Origin: Hydractinia symbiolongicarpus
Lineage: Eukaryota > Cnidaria > Hydrozoa > Anthoathecata > Hydractiniidae
Length of the DNA: 64,000 nt
Direction of reading: 5' to 3'
Assembly (NCBI RefSeq): GCF_029227915.1
Contig: NC_079885.1
Span: forward strand, 17,931,001 to 17,995,000
Numbering within the stretch: the first letter of the stretch is position 1; each line of letters begins with the position of its first letter. Made by a program: the position numbers and the translations under genes. The notes beneath the pieces are model-generated. The model was not told where the DNA came from, did not search any database, and saw only the letters and a list, made by a program, of their open reading frames with translations. Of the stretch, positions 25,001 to 36,333 are shown in pieces.

Positions 25001-28000
25001 TGCGTTATCGTCCTTATTTGGTGTGTTATCGTCCTTATTTGTGCGTTATCGTCCTTATTTGTGCGTTATCGTCCTTATTTGGTGTGTTATCGTCCTTATT
25101 TGGTGTGTTATCGTTCTTAGTTAGTGTGTTATCGTCCTTAGTTAGTGCGTTATCGTCCTTATTTGGTGTGTTATCGTCCTTATTTGTGCGTTATCGTCCT
25201 TATTTGTGCGTTATCGTCCTTGTTTGTGCGTTATCGTCATTATTTGGTGTGTTATCGTCCTTGTTTGGTGTGTTATCGTCTTTATTTGGTGTGTTATCGT
25301 TCTTAGTTAGTGTGTTATCGTCCTTAGTTAGTGTGTTATCGTCCTTATTTGGTGTGTTATCGTCCTTATTTGGTGTGTTATCGTTCTTAGTTAGTGTGTT
25401 ATCGTCCTTAGTTAGTGCGTTATCGTCCTTATTTGGTGTGTTATCGTCCTTATTTGTGCGTTATCGTCCTTATTTGTGCGTTATCGTCCTTGTTTGTGCG
25501 TTATCGTCATTATTTGGTGTGTTATCGTCCTTTTTTGGTGTGTTATCGTCTTTATTTGGTGTGTTATCGTACTTATTTGGTGTGTTATTGACCTTATTTG
25601 TTGTGGTATTGACCTTATTTGTTGTGGTAATGTCATTTACTTCTGTCTTGTAGCGGAAATTATTTTTATTATTTAATCCCTTTCTAGGATCGATTCTCTA
25701 CTTAAATTTTTGTGAAATATTTAAAAGAAATATAAAAAAATATAAAAAGGAAAAACTTGACCGAGAAAACCTCACGCGCTGAAAAATCGGAGCGTTAAGT
25801 TACACTGCAGAAATTTATGTGCAAGTATGTTTTTGCAGCCTTTCTTTATTGGGATTTTAACGTTTAACGTACGTGATTTTAAGTAGATGTCGTTGTTTCG
25901 CAATTTTTTTAACTTAAATCTTCTGTAATGTCGTTATTAATTTTCGCTGCATGACGTCATCTTTGTTGCACGTAGTATATAGTTTTATATATAGTTTAAA
26001 GTTCAGAGTTAACTGAAGAAGAACTTACTTGCTAGATGAAAGCGTTGGTGCTGACATCGAGACTGGACGATAAATAGAGTGAATAAGAAATTATAACAAT
26101 AAGCACGCGATAAAAACAAAGATTATAAATATTTTCAAAGGTTAACGAATCTTTTGGTGATTATTTTGTTTCCAGACGAAGGTGACCACGTGGATCATGG
26201 TGACATCATGTTTATAAAAGGAGAAGAAGAAGCTTTGTATGGTGAGAAGGAAGAGAAGAAAGAAATCACCATATTTGAAGAAAGAAGATGGCCTTTACCT
26301 ATACCCTACGAAGTGGACGCCGACTTGCGTAAGTGAAACACGAAATGTTAACTTCAAACTTACAACATCTTCGCATTTAATCATAGATTGATAACCATAG
26401 CAGCGTAGGTAGGGGGGGGGGGGCTATTAATTCCGAAAGTAAAGTTACATTTTCCGAACCCAAACATAATCCTTTTGGAAGAGTAAAAAATACTTTGAAT
26501 TGAAACTTAAAAATTTGTTTATGGTCGACCAGACTGTGAGAGCATCGAGTACTTTTACGACTATTTGCTAGGTTAATCTGATCCCCTATTTCCAGGCTTC
26601 CTAGCTCACATTCGATATCAGTCTGATGATAGATAGTTTTGTTTCCACGCATTTATTTAGTTGATGAAATAAAGTCAGGCGTAAAGGCCGGTATAAACGA
26701 AATCGAAGCAAAGACTTGTGTCAAATTTCGTAAGCGAAAGAAGGATGATAAAGATTATCTTTACTTTGTCGAAGATGACGGGTAAAAATTTGTTGTTGTT
26801 ATTGTTGTTGTTGTTGTTTTTGTTGTAGTTGTTGTTGTTGTTTTTGTTGTTGTTGTTGTTAGTGTTATCTGGGCGTTTTAAACTAACATTTGAATCTTGA
26901 TGTAACCTGCATAACGACTTAAACAAGCCTCGCTTAAACATGATGGCGGACTATGAACATGTAGGAAAGATATCCTGTTATTTCCAGTTATCAAACTGGT
27001 GCTATGTATGTTGGTACGGCTGCTAACTGCAACCAACTTTACAAATAACCATTTTTTAACTTGATTTGTTGAGAGCTAGGCGAGAGTAACAAACCATACG
27101 GATTTTTAAGTCGAACGCGTTTCGAATGTTTTTTCTTTTCTACCACTGACTGTTTCTTGTTTAGCTGTTGGAGTTATGTTGGGCGCAAGGGCGGAAAGCA
27201 AATAATCTCCCTTTTGTTTGGTTGTCATAGCAAACATGCAGTAGTTCATGAGGTGGTTATTTCATACGCCACAGTTGTTAAATGTCAAATACACTAAGAT
27301 TTAAACACTTTTTTTTAATTTGATCGAAGCTTTAAAATTATTTTTTCATAACGCACCGTGAGAATGTTTGGATATTTTTGTTTGACATGAAATATGAAAA
27401 TTTGTGAAATAAAGAAGTTCTTTTTTCTAGATCATGCATGCACTTGGTTTCTTTCATGAGCAAACAAGACCTGACAGAGACGAGTATGTTAACATACGCT
27501 TGAAGAATGCCTTTGATTGTAAGTTAATTGTGTTTTTGAGTGACAATTCTTAAAACATTCACTTCTTCGGAAAGATCAGTTTTATTAATCCGTACATGTC
27601 CTCAGACATGTACGGATTATTCAAACGTCCCTGACGATATTCACAACGTAAAAAGAAACAAGAGCTAGTTTCAACATTATTTGCTGGAACTGGGTGGGAT
27701 CTTAATGTTGGGTGGGAAAGAGTGTTGGTTTTAACAGTCAGTATATTTCTTTAGGGGCACGTCATAACTTTGAAAAATTGAAATACTCAGAAATCATAAA
27801 AATCAAGCACCCATATGATTATAAATCTGTGATGCATTACCCCAGGTAGGTTTACTTTATTAGTGTTAGAGAAAGCTAGTGCAAATATGAAGCCTTGATA
27901 ATTCTAACTTTTGAGAAGGAACTATAATGTTTATTACCAAATATTATTTTATGAATCGCTTATTATTCCCCCCAAAAAGTGGTATATCCCTGCGCAAAGA

Positions 28001-29237
28001 TCTTAAGATCTTTCTTGCGAATATTGTTTTATAAACTGGTCCGTTGAGAGGGAGTAATTACTTCTAAACTAAGTGAGAATTATTTACATGCATCAAATTC
28101 CGCGGGGCCGACGTATGAAAAAGATGCTAGGTGTATTATCATCAAGCCTAAGATATATGTTACCGAGGGCCGTACAAGGGATGCTTTATATGCAAATTTT
28201 CTTATGTAAATTAATCCACTCTTTTCCACGTCTTTAGAAATGCGTTTTCAAAGAATGGAGAAGACACAATTGTTGTTCCATATAAACCAAGGCTAAGTCT
28301 TGGTCAACCCCCCACTGGTGGTCTTTCACTAATTGATGCTATGCAACTTAATGAGTTATACTGCTCCAAAACAACAGGTGAGTAGAAGTGTAGATATTTT
28401 CAATATTTTCGACGTAGCTTTCTTGGCCTACAAACCTGTGAAAGTATAAAACTTGAAACCAGCTGGCTGCACATTACTGGCCAAGTGATGCTAGTAAATT
28501 ACCAAAGAATTAAATTTCGTTACAATGTTAATAATGTTAGCAGAGCTTGTATCAAAATAAGCTAAAGTGTTAAACTTAAGAGTTTAGCTTTAGTTTTGCT
28601 AAGTTTTTTTTTCTTGCGTTCGTCATATCCGCTACTGCAGTTTCCACGAGATCCCAAAACTATAAGTAAGTTTCCTGGAAAGTTTAAAAATATCAGTTCT
28701 TGCTTAATTTTTTTTTTGAACTTAGGTAGGCCCACCACATCAAAGACAACATCAACGCAAAAAACATTGAAAACATCGACGATGGAGACGACAAAGAAAT
28801 CATTAACAGCAAAATCTACAACACCATCGATAGTGAAAACGACAGTAAAATCGACAGTAAAATCGACAGTGAAATCGATAGTGAAATCGACTGAAAGAAC
28901 AACAACACGATTGACAACAAAATCTACAACAAGATCGAAGGCGAAATCAACCACTAGTGCAAAGTCTTTGAATTCAACCAATGTCAAACCCACAACTATG
29001 AGTGTCGTAAGTCCTACTTTAACTAACCCACGTCGTCGTAGAGCTTTTCGGTCCAGAAGGAGAAGGTCGACGTTTAGACGTCGGTTGAAATTCAGACGAC
29101 GAATTCCGTTATATCGAAAGAAAGCAAAAAAATATAGAAGACGAAACAGATCGCATAGAAGGCGTTCAAAGAAGCGCCAAAGTAAAAAAAAGTTAAGAAG
29201 ATGGAAACCACGAAAGACATTTAACAATAAAGTTTGA
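15867..29237 (+). CDS. Secreted astacin-family zinc metalloprotease with basic tail
   Basis: Eight exons, 15867-16008, 26176-26328, 26661-26781, 27165-27252, 27431-27518, 27755-27845, 28238-28377 and 28726-29237, have matching phases and total 1,335 nt (444 aa). Residues 1-33 form a signal peptide. The propeptide has HGDIM, like the astacin aspartate switch. The catalytic domain begins near residue 90 and carries TCVKF, GCWSYVGRKGG and FGC. The zinc motif (H167, E168, H171, H177, in HEIMHALGFFHEQTRPDRD) is split by an intron between HE and IMH. The Met-turn SVMHY is at 222-226, and ELYCSK supplies the last Cys. All four disulfide cysteines are present, so the enzyme looks active. Residues 275-376 are Ser/Thr/Lys-rich. 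Of the last 68 residues, 40 are Arg or Lys. Exon 1 lies 10 kb upstream and is inferred; the rest is firm. Family roles include matrix processing, development and, in cnidarians, nematocyst content. Confidence 0.88.
16118..25640. repeat. 9.5-kb minisatellite, 21-bp unit with higher-order structure
   Basis: About 450 head-to-tail units built on GGTGTGTTATCGTCC plus TTATTT or TTAGTTA. Most are 21 bp; a frequent variant ending TTTGTGCG is 20 bp. Variant order repeats on larger scales. The marker TGTTATCGCCTCATTTGG occurs near 16310, 17578 and 20118 (spacings 1,268 and 2,540). Other landmarks recur at 2,540 bp (for example the GTGTGTTATAGTG variant near 19361 and 21901) and, in the right third, at 811 bp. 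The array lies in intron 1 of the astacin gene. Long open frames across it are a by-product of a unit free of stop codons. Confidence 0.97.
25641..26175 (+). other. Unique remainder of astacin intron 1
   Basis: AT-rich sequence between the minisatellite and exon 2, ending in the TTGTTTCCAG acceptor. No gene or known element seen. Confidence 0.55.
26794..26862. repeat. GTT trinucleotide microsatellite
   Basis: Interrupted GTT repeats just after the exon 3 donor of the astacin gene, inside its third intron. The complementary frame gives a poly-Asn shadow ORF that is not a gene. Confidence 0.85.
27586..27619. repeat. Perfect 15-bp inverted repeat, 4-nt loop
   Basis: TAATCCGTACATGTC, CTCA, then the exact reverse complement. 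It lies in the astacin intron between the zinc-site exon and the next exon. Confidence 0.9.
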
Positions 29238-29238
29238 C

Positions 29239-29244
29239 AATAAA
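29239..29244 (+). terminator. Polyadenylation signal of the astacin gene
   Basis: AATAAA starts two bases after the TGA stop (29235-29237). A second AATAAA at 29226-29231 overlaps the last codons (Asn-Lys). The 3' UTR may be very short. Confidence 0.45.
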
Positions 29245-29402
29245 AGTTTATAAATAATAAGTCTCGACCCAAAGCTATTTGAAGGCCAAATCAAAGATAA
29301 GCTTAAAAGTACAATTTTCAGAGGAAAATCCTTAATCCCACTTCTATCCTTTCACCTGATAGGCATCCGCGCCCCAGGATCTCTTACCCCTTATCGATTA
29401 TT

Positions 29403-29639
29403 AAGGGGGATTTCCACGAAGCGAATTGAACGGCGAATTGTATCTGAGCATGCACAGTTTTGTTTGTTATGATTTTGCATCAAAATATTCGCTCGCCGAA
29501 AAGTAGAAACAGATCTTACTTTTTCGCGGCCAACCAATGTAAACAATGAATTTGGCGTTTAATTTATTTTGTCGTGAAAATTAAAAAGCGAATTCGCCAT
29601 CGAATTCACCGTTTAATTCACTTCTTGAAAATCCCCCTT
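29403..29639. mobile_element. MITE with about 37-bp terminal inverted repeats
   Basis: The left end starts AAGGGGGATTTCCACGAAGC and the right end, read in reverse, starts AAGGGGGATTTTCAAGAAGT. The inverted match continues through GAATT-A-ACGG-GAATT, about 37 bp with few mismatches. The 237-bp length and absence of coding capacity fit a non-autonomous DNA transposon. I cannot fix the target-site duplication or superfamily. Confidence 0.7.
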
Positions 29640-31940
29640 GACGCAGCAGTCAACAGCATTTTCACCGCTATCGTAATAATAAAAAATCATTTGAACTTTT
29701 TTTGTTCTAAACAAACACACAAAAAAATTTTGTTTTGGCATTTTTTTCTTTTTCTTTTATTATTTATACTTTTTCACTTATATATTTAGAAACTTGCCTC
29801 TGGTCATAGACAACTTTCATATGAATTTCATTCAAAACGTAAAAATTCTTGTGTATGTTAACTTTGCATTATCAAACATGAAGGACAACCTTCATAATAA
29901 ACCTACAAATATAACATTCTCGCATAAGTTCATTATATATTTCATTACGTTGTTTATTTATAAACATCGCCATCTTGTGTGTACAAGCCCATCATAAAAA
30001 GCGAATGAATTGATTCACTCTCTCAAATTCGCATGGAACCGAAAACTTTGTTCGAGATGGGGAAATTTCGACATGAAAAAAAAAAACAAGGTTCGAGTCT
30101 GAAGTAATACAATTTGGAGAATTAAATGCGTGGCCTGGTATAAAACTTTTAAACAATAAGATTAATCATCATATGATTTATTGGGAGTCATTTTTAAATA
30201 TTAATGCGTGACAAGTGTGTCATAACCCTTTCTTAACCACGACAGATAGGGTCTAATTCACCTCTCATGCTCTAGTTGGTTTAGTAGGAGTCGTATCCTA
30301 ATAGATCAATTAGCTAATTAATTCACCAGAAGATTTTTGTACAACATTTTCTATCGATTGACGCATAGTTCTCCTTTGCAATCACCTTGAGTTCTGCAAG
30401 TTTTTCGCTCATCAGGAAATAAAACAGATTCGATATAATTCAGTAATTGATAATTCTGCACAACCTTTATTCCAGTCCCTATTTCGAAAAAAGGAATCTT
30501 TATGAGTAAAGACACATATACAAATATCTTGGAATAAAAAATGGATTGGAAAAATTCCAGACAAAAGTGACACAATTTCTTGAGAAAGATGAATTATGTA
30601 CTAGAATACTAACTAACCAAAAAAAGAAACAATAAAATTCAAAACCTAATAAAAGGGATATTTTTTCGCCGTCGAATAATTTTGCGAACCTTATTTGTGC
30701 TAGCCCACCCCTCGCTGTTTCAGATCGAAAATTGTTTTTACAATGGAACTTTGAATGTCTATGGTAACGTCATCAGTTTAAACACTGGAAACGAAAATGA
30801 AATAGTTTTGGGTTATCGTTTATCTTATTATTCATGGAAATTCTTGGACATAATCCAATGACATAAATACATATAGAATTTATAGAAATATAAAAATTGG
30901 TAAAAATATTGATCACACCACCGCCTGTCAATAACTTAGTCCCAGGACCAAAAATTGATCCGATATTAAAAATTTTTTTTGCTAAACTTTTTGTTATTAA
31001 ATTTTACGAAAAGTGAAAATAATTAGAGCAAATCGGTTGACTTACGCTAATGAATTGGCAAGGGTGGGGCACAGTAGTAGGGATATGGTTAAGCTACAAA
31101 AAATGTATTTTAAAGTGTAAAGAAGACTGCTGTAATACAAACAACGGATAGCTGGTAAGAAAAAAAATGTCGAGCAGGGGTTAAAGACAACACGCTTCCG
31201 ACAGTTTTAAAGGAGTCAACATTTATATATTCTTACAAACGAGTTATGGTGCTGTTCACACCACAAGGAATATACCTTTGGCATTGTTTACACGAAACAA
31301 AATACTCCTAATAATATAAAAATAATTTTAAGTTTTAATCCAAAAAAATACAACTGAACAGGAGATCTTTTACAGCAGCGCCGCAGGTAGCCAAAACTTA
31401 TCTAATAAACTTTTTTGTTTAGGGGGGACAAAAATATAATATTACGAAAAATTTTTATGATTTTCACAAAAAGAATCCAAGGGTGAGGATAACGAATTGG
31501 ATGTGTTTAGACACTTTATCGTATTCTGTCTTCTCTTGATTCTAACTCGACTTGCTAGAAAAATAACCACCAGTTAAATTATTTCGGGGAGGGGAATGGC
31601 ACTCCTATGGCACTACACAGACCAACTGAGTTAAAAACAGAGAGAAAAATGGATAATTTCTAATGCACGTAATTCAAATGATATCAAATGACTAGAAGAA
31701 TTGGTTGAAAGAATTTCTGTAAATCCCAAAGTGAAATACAAACAGCTTTCTTTTTTTAAAAAAAATTCGTTTTGAAGACTGTCTTGCGTGAAATAATTGA
31801 ATGTTGTGCGAAATATTATTATAATCCAACAGGTAAATAAAAACAGAATCTGAAATTATTATAATCAGAATGTCAATTGATATATACAAAAATTATTATT
31901 TGCAGGTTGAACTTACGGTATATTTGTGCAATATATGCTA
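29640..31940. other. Intergenic between astacin and PLC-gamma 3' end
   Basis: AT-rich; no conserved coding sequence or element recognised on either strand apart from scattered short frames. Confidence 0.55.
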
Positions 31941-31950
31941 AAACGCCCGT

Positions 31951-32240
31951 AACAATTGAAATCCGCAGTAATAATACAACGTAACAATTGAAATCTGCAG
32001 TAATAATACAACGTAACAATTGAAATCCGCAGTAATAATACAACGTAACAATTGAAATCCGCAGTAATAATACAACGTAACAATTGAAATCCGCAGTAAT
32101 AATACAACGTAACAATTGAAATCCGCAGTAATAATACAACGTAACAATTGAAATCCGCAGTAATAATACAACGTAACAATTGAAATCCGCAGTAATAATA
32201 CAACGTAACAATTGAAATCCGCAGTAATAATACAACGTAA
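31951..32240. repeat. 32-bp minisatellite, about 9 copies
   Basis: Head-to-tail units containing AACGTAACAATTGAAATCCG followed by CAGTAATAATAC, almost identical to each other except for one ATCTGCAG variant near 31993. It ends 245 bp beyond the PLC-gamma stop codon, so it may lie in or near its 3' flank. Confidence 0.95.
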
Positions 32241-32352
32241 CGGCAACGGGAACAGAAATTGCGGTAAGGAAAGTATCATGCGTTTTTGAAAAAACTACCC
32301 AAAGTAAGAAAGAAATTTTGGTTCACACTCTAAAAAATATTTGTATGTTTTC

Positions 32353-32358
32353 TTTATT
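32353..32358 (-). terminator. Candidate poly(A) signal of PLC-gamma
   Basis: TTTATT on the plus strand is AATAAA on the minus strand, about 130 bp after the stop codon. Confidence 0.35.
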
Positions 32359-32484
32359 TTTCATTGTTACGTGTAGATAAAATAACTGGCTCAGCAACAG
32401 GCATTGGTTTTTTCCAACCCGATCAGTGTTGTTAGTAGCAACTGCCAATGAAAGGTGAGAGTGATCATTAAGCGTGCAAATAAA

Positions 32485-35400
32485 TTATTCTTCATCCCAT
32501 TTTCGACCAGATCTTTTGTCGGCTTCTTGATGTCTGAAAATTGAAAGAATTAAGTTACGTTAACCGCAAAGCACGTATCGCCCCTACTTATTTTTAAAAA
32601 TAAAATTCCGTGTTTGTTTAATTGAAAGCTTCGCATTTTATAACTTCTTCAATCAAAACCTTCTATTTTCAACTGCTTACGATCAAAAGAAAAAAACGTG
32701 TTTCAGTATGAGCCAAAAATATCAATATCAAAAGATCTGTTTTCTATAGCACAACCTAAGCAAACTTTTTGGCATGACAAAGAGATTTTGATAAATACTG
32801 ATGCAGTTTAAGCAAAGAGTATAATGATACCTTGTTTCCCGCTCGTCAGTAAGCCTACTGAGCTGCTCTTGATAGCGTTGAAGTTGAATCTGCGTCTCCT
32901 CCTCGTCCTGCGATTGAACGGAATCTTGCCTATCCATAAGTACTTGCATTTTATCACGAAGCTCTGCGATGGAGGCGTACTCCTCGTCATCCTATAAAGA
33001 AGCGACTATATTTAACTGTCCAACAGGGCGAGTTTTATGCAGAGTTTCACAACAGAACAATAATTAGACGTGACGGATCTGCACAATGTGTACAAATATC
33101 CAACCTGAGCATTTTGCATTCTTAGTTCAATGAGAAGCGCACACAAAGGTATCTCTTCACTGTGAGCATTCTTTAATGGAACCGAGCGATGGCCTAAAAC
33201 AGATAGAATGTAAAAACGGTGTTTAAAACAAATAAGCTACCCGTTATATATATTTCTCGAATGTCGGCAACTCCTCCAACAACACAAAAGATAAAACGAG
33301 AAATATAAAGTTCGTAAGGCGCTGCGTTAGATGAAAAAGGCGTCCTTGCTACATTTATTAGTGTGATCAAGTTCAAAAAGCCGTGAAAATGTAATTAAAA
33401 TGAACAAGATTGTTAGGGCGGACAACGTAACGTACCGGGGCGTAGGCTGGATACCGGATAGCAGGCTTGAGCCACAAAGTTCGGATCACCAAACATGTCT
33501 TCGTCATATACTGTGAAACGTATGAGAGCTAGTGGCGGACAGATTACATCGAAATCAAATGTATCAAACCACGTTGGAAAGAAACCATTGTCAGCTGGAA
33601 TAGAAAGCGGAAATAGCTGATATGTGAGGAGATCTCATGAAAACTGACAGTAACATATTTATAAGAAACACGAGGATCAGATTATAAGCAGCATTTGGTT
33701 GATAAGATAATGAGATTAATAGAAAAAGTAAAATTACTGACAAGGAACAAAAAAAAAACAGTAGATAATAGGACCAAAGTTCTACAAATTTTTTAAATAT
33801 GTGTCTGAGCATTTTTTGCATAAAGTATACTTTTTTTATTTATTAACTACTGGCTTAGTTGTAATATATTCAACCAGAGAAACTACTTCTCTCAACGTCT
33901 TCCAGATTTTTGTCCTATACTTTTTACAGCCTGCTCCTATACCCTGATTTGTTTTTTAAAACTTACATTTCACTTTCGTTCTGTACAAACCATAATCATA
34001 TGTCAAGCCGACAACCTCGACTTCAACAAACGGAGATGTTATACCGCGCCCTGTCTTTGGTAAGTGTCTTGCTGCTACAATCTAAAAAAGAACCAAAACG
34101 ATAGATAGTGATCATCTGGAAACAACTTCATGAGTAACATCAAAGTGTTGATAAAATTGACGCGTCATATTCATCCAGAGTTCAGACAAAAAATTTCCTG
34201 CCTTTTATTTAATGTGGTAAAAGTGGTCTGTTGTATGAGTGAGTATTTTTTTATCTGGACTATTGAAGAAGTTTCCAACATCTTATATGATGGTCCTTAC
34301 TAACCAAAAAACAATATTTACTAATAAAATTATTTCACAAATCTACCAGACTCAAAAAATATACGACTATGGCGACGACGGCTAGCAACGAGGCACAAAA
34401 AAAGACGGTAAAAATTTACCGTAATTCGAATATTTAACGGTTCCACTGTACCGCTTATTGAATTTTTATCAAACGGATCGAACTTCGGATCACGGAAAAA
34501 ATCGGGCTGCAACAAGTAACCGCATCTGTAAGCAAGAATATAAAATTAGAAAATATAAAATTCACCATGGAGACATGGCGGATAATTCACCTTAACTGAG
34601 ACACACTCAGCTAAATTAAATTTAAAAATAAAAGTTAATGCATGGTTTTTATTGCACCTACTTGTACTCTTCGTTACGCAGTCCATGTAAAAAAACAGCA
34701 ACAGCTAACCTGAGATCTTATGCAATGGATTTTATACCAAACTAAGCCTCGTGTACGGACAGCACGAATAGCAAACTTTTACTCACCTGCCATTATCCAG
34801 AAACTTTCCTCTTTCAATTTGCATGGACTTATCCGACGTTTGATAGTTCAACGCACACAACTGTACGCCGAAATTCCAAAAAGGGACAGGGTCGTAGTTT
34901 GAAGAGTCTACTCGCGTACCTTTCGGATAGACGCGACTGATTTGACGTTGGTGATACGTAAGTAAATGTTAAAGAAATAATGTTTTAAACTTACGCTGCA
35001 TTTTTTTACAAGGACACTGCATAGTAAGATTTGGGAAGTTTTAATCGTCCGGCCTTAAAGTCTAAATTTGTTTTTAAACAGTTCTCTGAAATAGCAAATC
35101 AAAGAATAGCAAATCAAAACCAACAACTGTGATGACGTAACTACTCTATTTTACAACAGAAAAAATGTAATGCTTCATTTCATTTCTTTCTTTTTCCTAG
35201 ATACAAAGTCAGATGAGGACTGGACTACCTTAGTAGTTTTAGTTTTCGCCAGTCCCAATTGAAGCAAGATACAAAAAAATTTACGCAGAATGTCAAGAAA
35301 TAAGAAAAGGATATTTTAAGAAGCGTAAATCATAACTCTTTCTGCTCACCACTTTTTCCAACTTTAATTCAGGAAACGAAGACATCTCGAAATACTTGCC

Positions 35401-36333
35401 ATTTTCAAACGCTAACAATAAAAAAATAATGAAAAGTAAATATTTCAAGGCTGAAAACAATTTCTGTATACATAACCAAAATTGTCATATTATGAAACGT
35501 ATTTAAATAAAGTAGCAGAAAACATATTTTCAAAAGGATAGCGTTTATGTTGAACACAAAGAATTTTTTTACTGATTTTATTACAATCAATTATACTCAA
35601 AAAATTTAGCAGTGAAAGTATACATCATAATATACACAGCGTGAAAAAGCTTAGCATATTGCGTAATTATTTTAAAATTTAAAACACGGCCTTTTGTCAA
35701 TTTAATTAGTTCATTGATGCGTGACGAATTACTCACTATCGTCTGTAAACGGAACAGTGACACAATAAACCACCAAATCAGACAGTTCTTTTGCTATGTT
35801 TTTCTGTTCAACTAAAGCTCGAATTTTATTTACAGCGTGCTCAGCTTGTGTCGACGCATCCTGTATGCATGTCAACCACTCAACCATCTCCTATAGAACA
35901 AATGCAAGGAAATTTTAATAACTGATGTATGCTAATAAAAGAACCTAGGGTTAGAACCTAATAATGCAATCTTTTATTTATTTTTGTGGTTTATATTAAG
36001 GCTGTTTAAAGACATTACCTGTTCAGTATCCACTGCACAGTTAAATACACCGCTTCTCGTGTTCAGTCTGAACATGTACTGACGTGTAGGTTGCGATGGA
36101 AGTATTTCTAAAATCAAAGTTTTTAACTTTGAAAACAGACTACGTGACGACGTCTCGCCATTTTATTGGAGCTTTGTATGTACATGAAATTCAATGGACA
36201 CACCGTTTCAATCGAGTTACTTAACATTAAATAATTTTTTTCTCGAAGTATTACACCTACGAGGTTGACAGCCGGTCAAATCGATAGCTCCTTTTTGCAG
36301 TGAATCTAATGCACCTTCTGCTGGTTTCTGCTC
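32485..36333 (-). CDS. PLCG: PLC-gamma exons: split PH (C half), PLC-Y, C2, tail
   Basis: Exons from 36333 down give the PH C half ([16 protein letters not shown], then [18 protein letters not shown] and [10 protein letters not shown]). The Y half of the barrel follows, with [30 protein letters not shown] and [10 protein letters not shown]; its substrate-binding Ser/Arg context is conserved. The C2 domain has [28 protein letters not shown] and [21 protein letters not shown]. The last two exons encode a Gln/Glu-rich, probably helical tail ending KWDEE. One intron here (34958-35314) is AT-AC. Confidence 0.95.

Noticed and set aside
16159-25653. Many open frames of 60-390 codons on the plus strand with LSSLFGV-like repeats
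   Set aside because: They are products of a 21-bp minisatellite whose unit lacks stops. 20-bp units shift the frame repeatedly, and the array lies in an intron.
28562-29272. 236-codon minus-strand frame
   Set aside because: Antisense shadow of the last astacin exon, whose sense frame joins perfectly to the catalytic domain.
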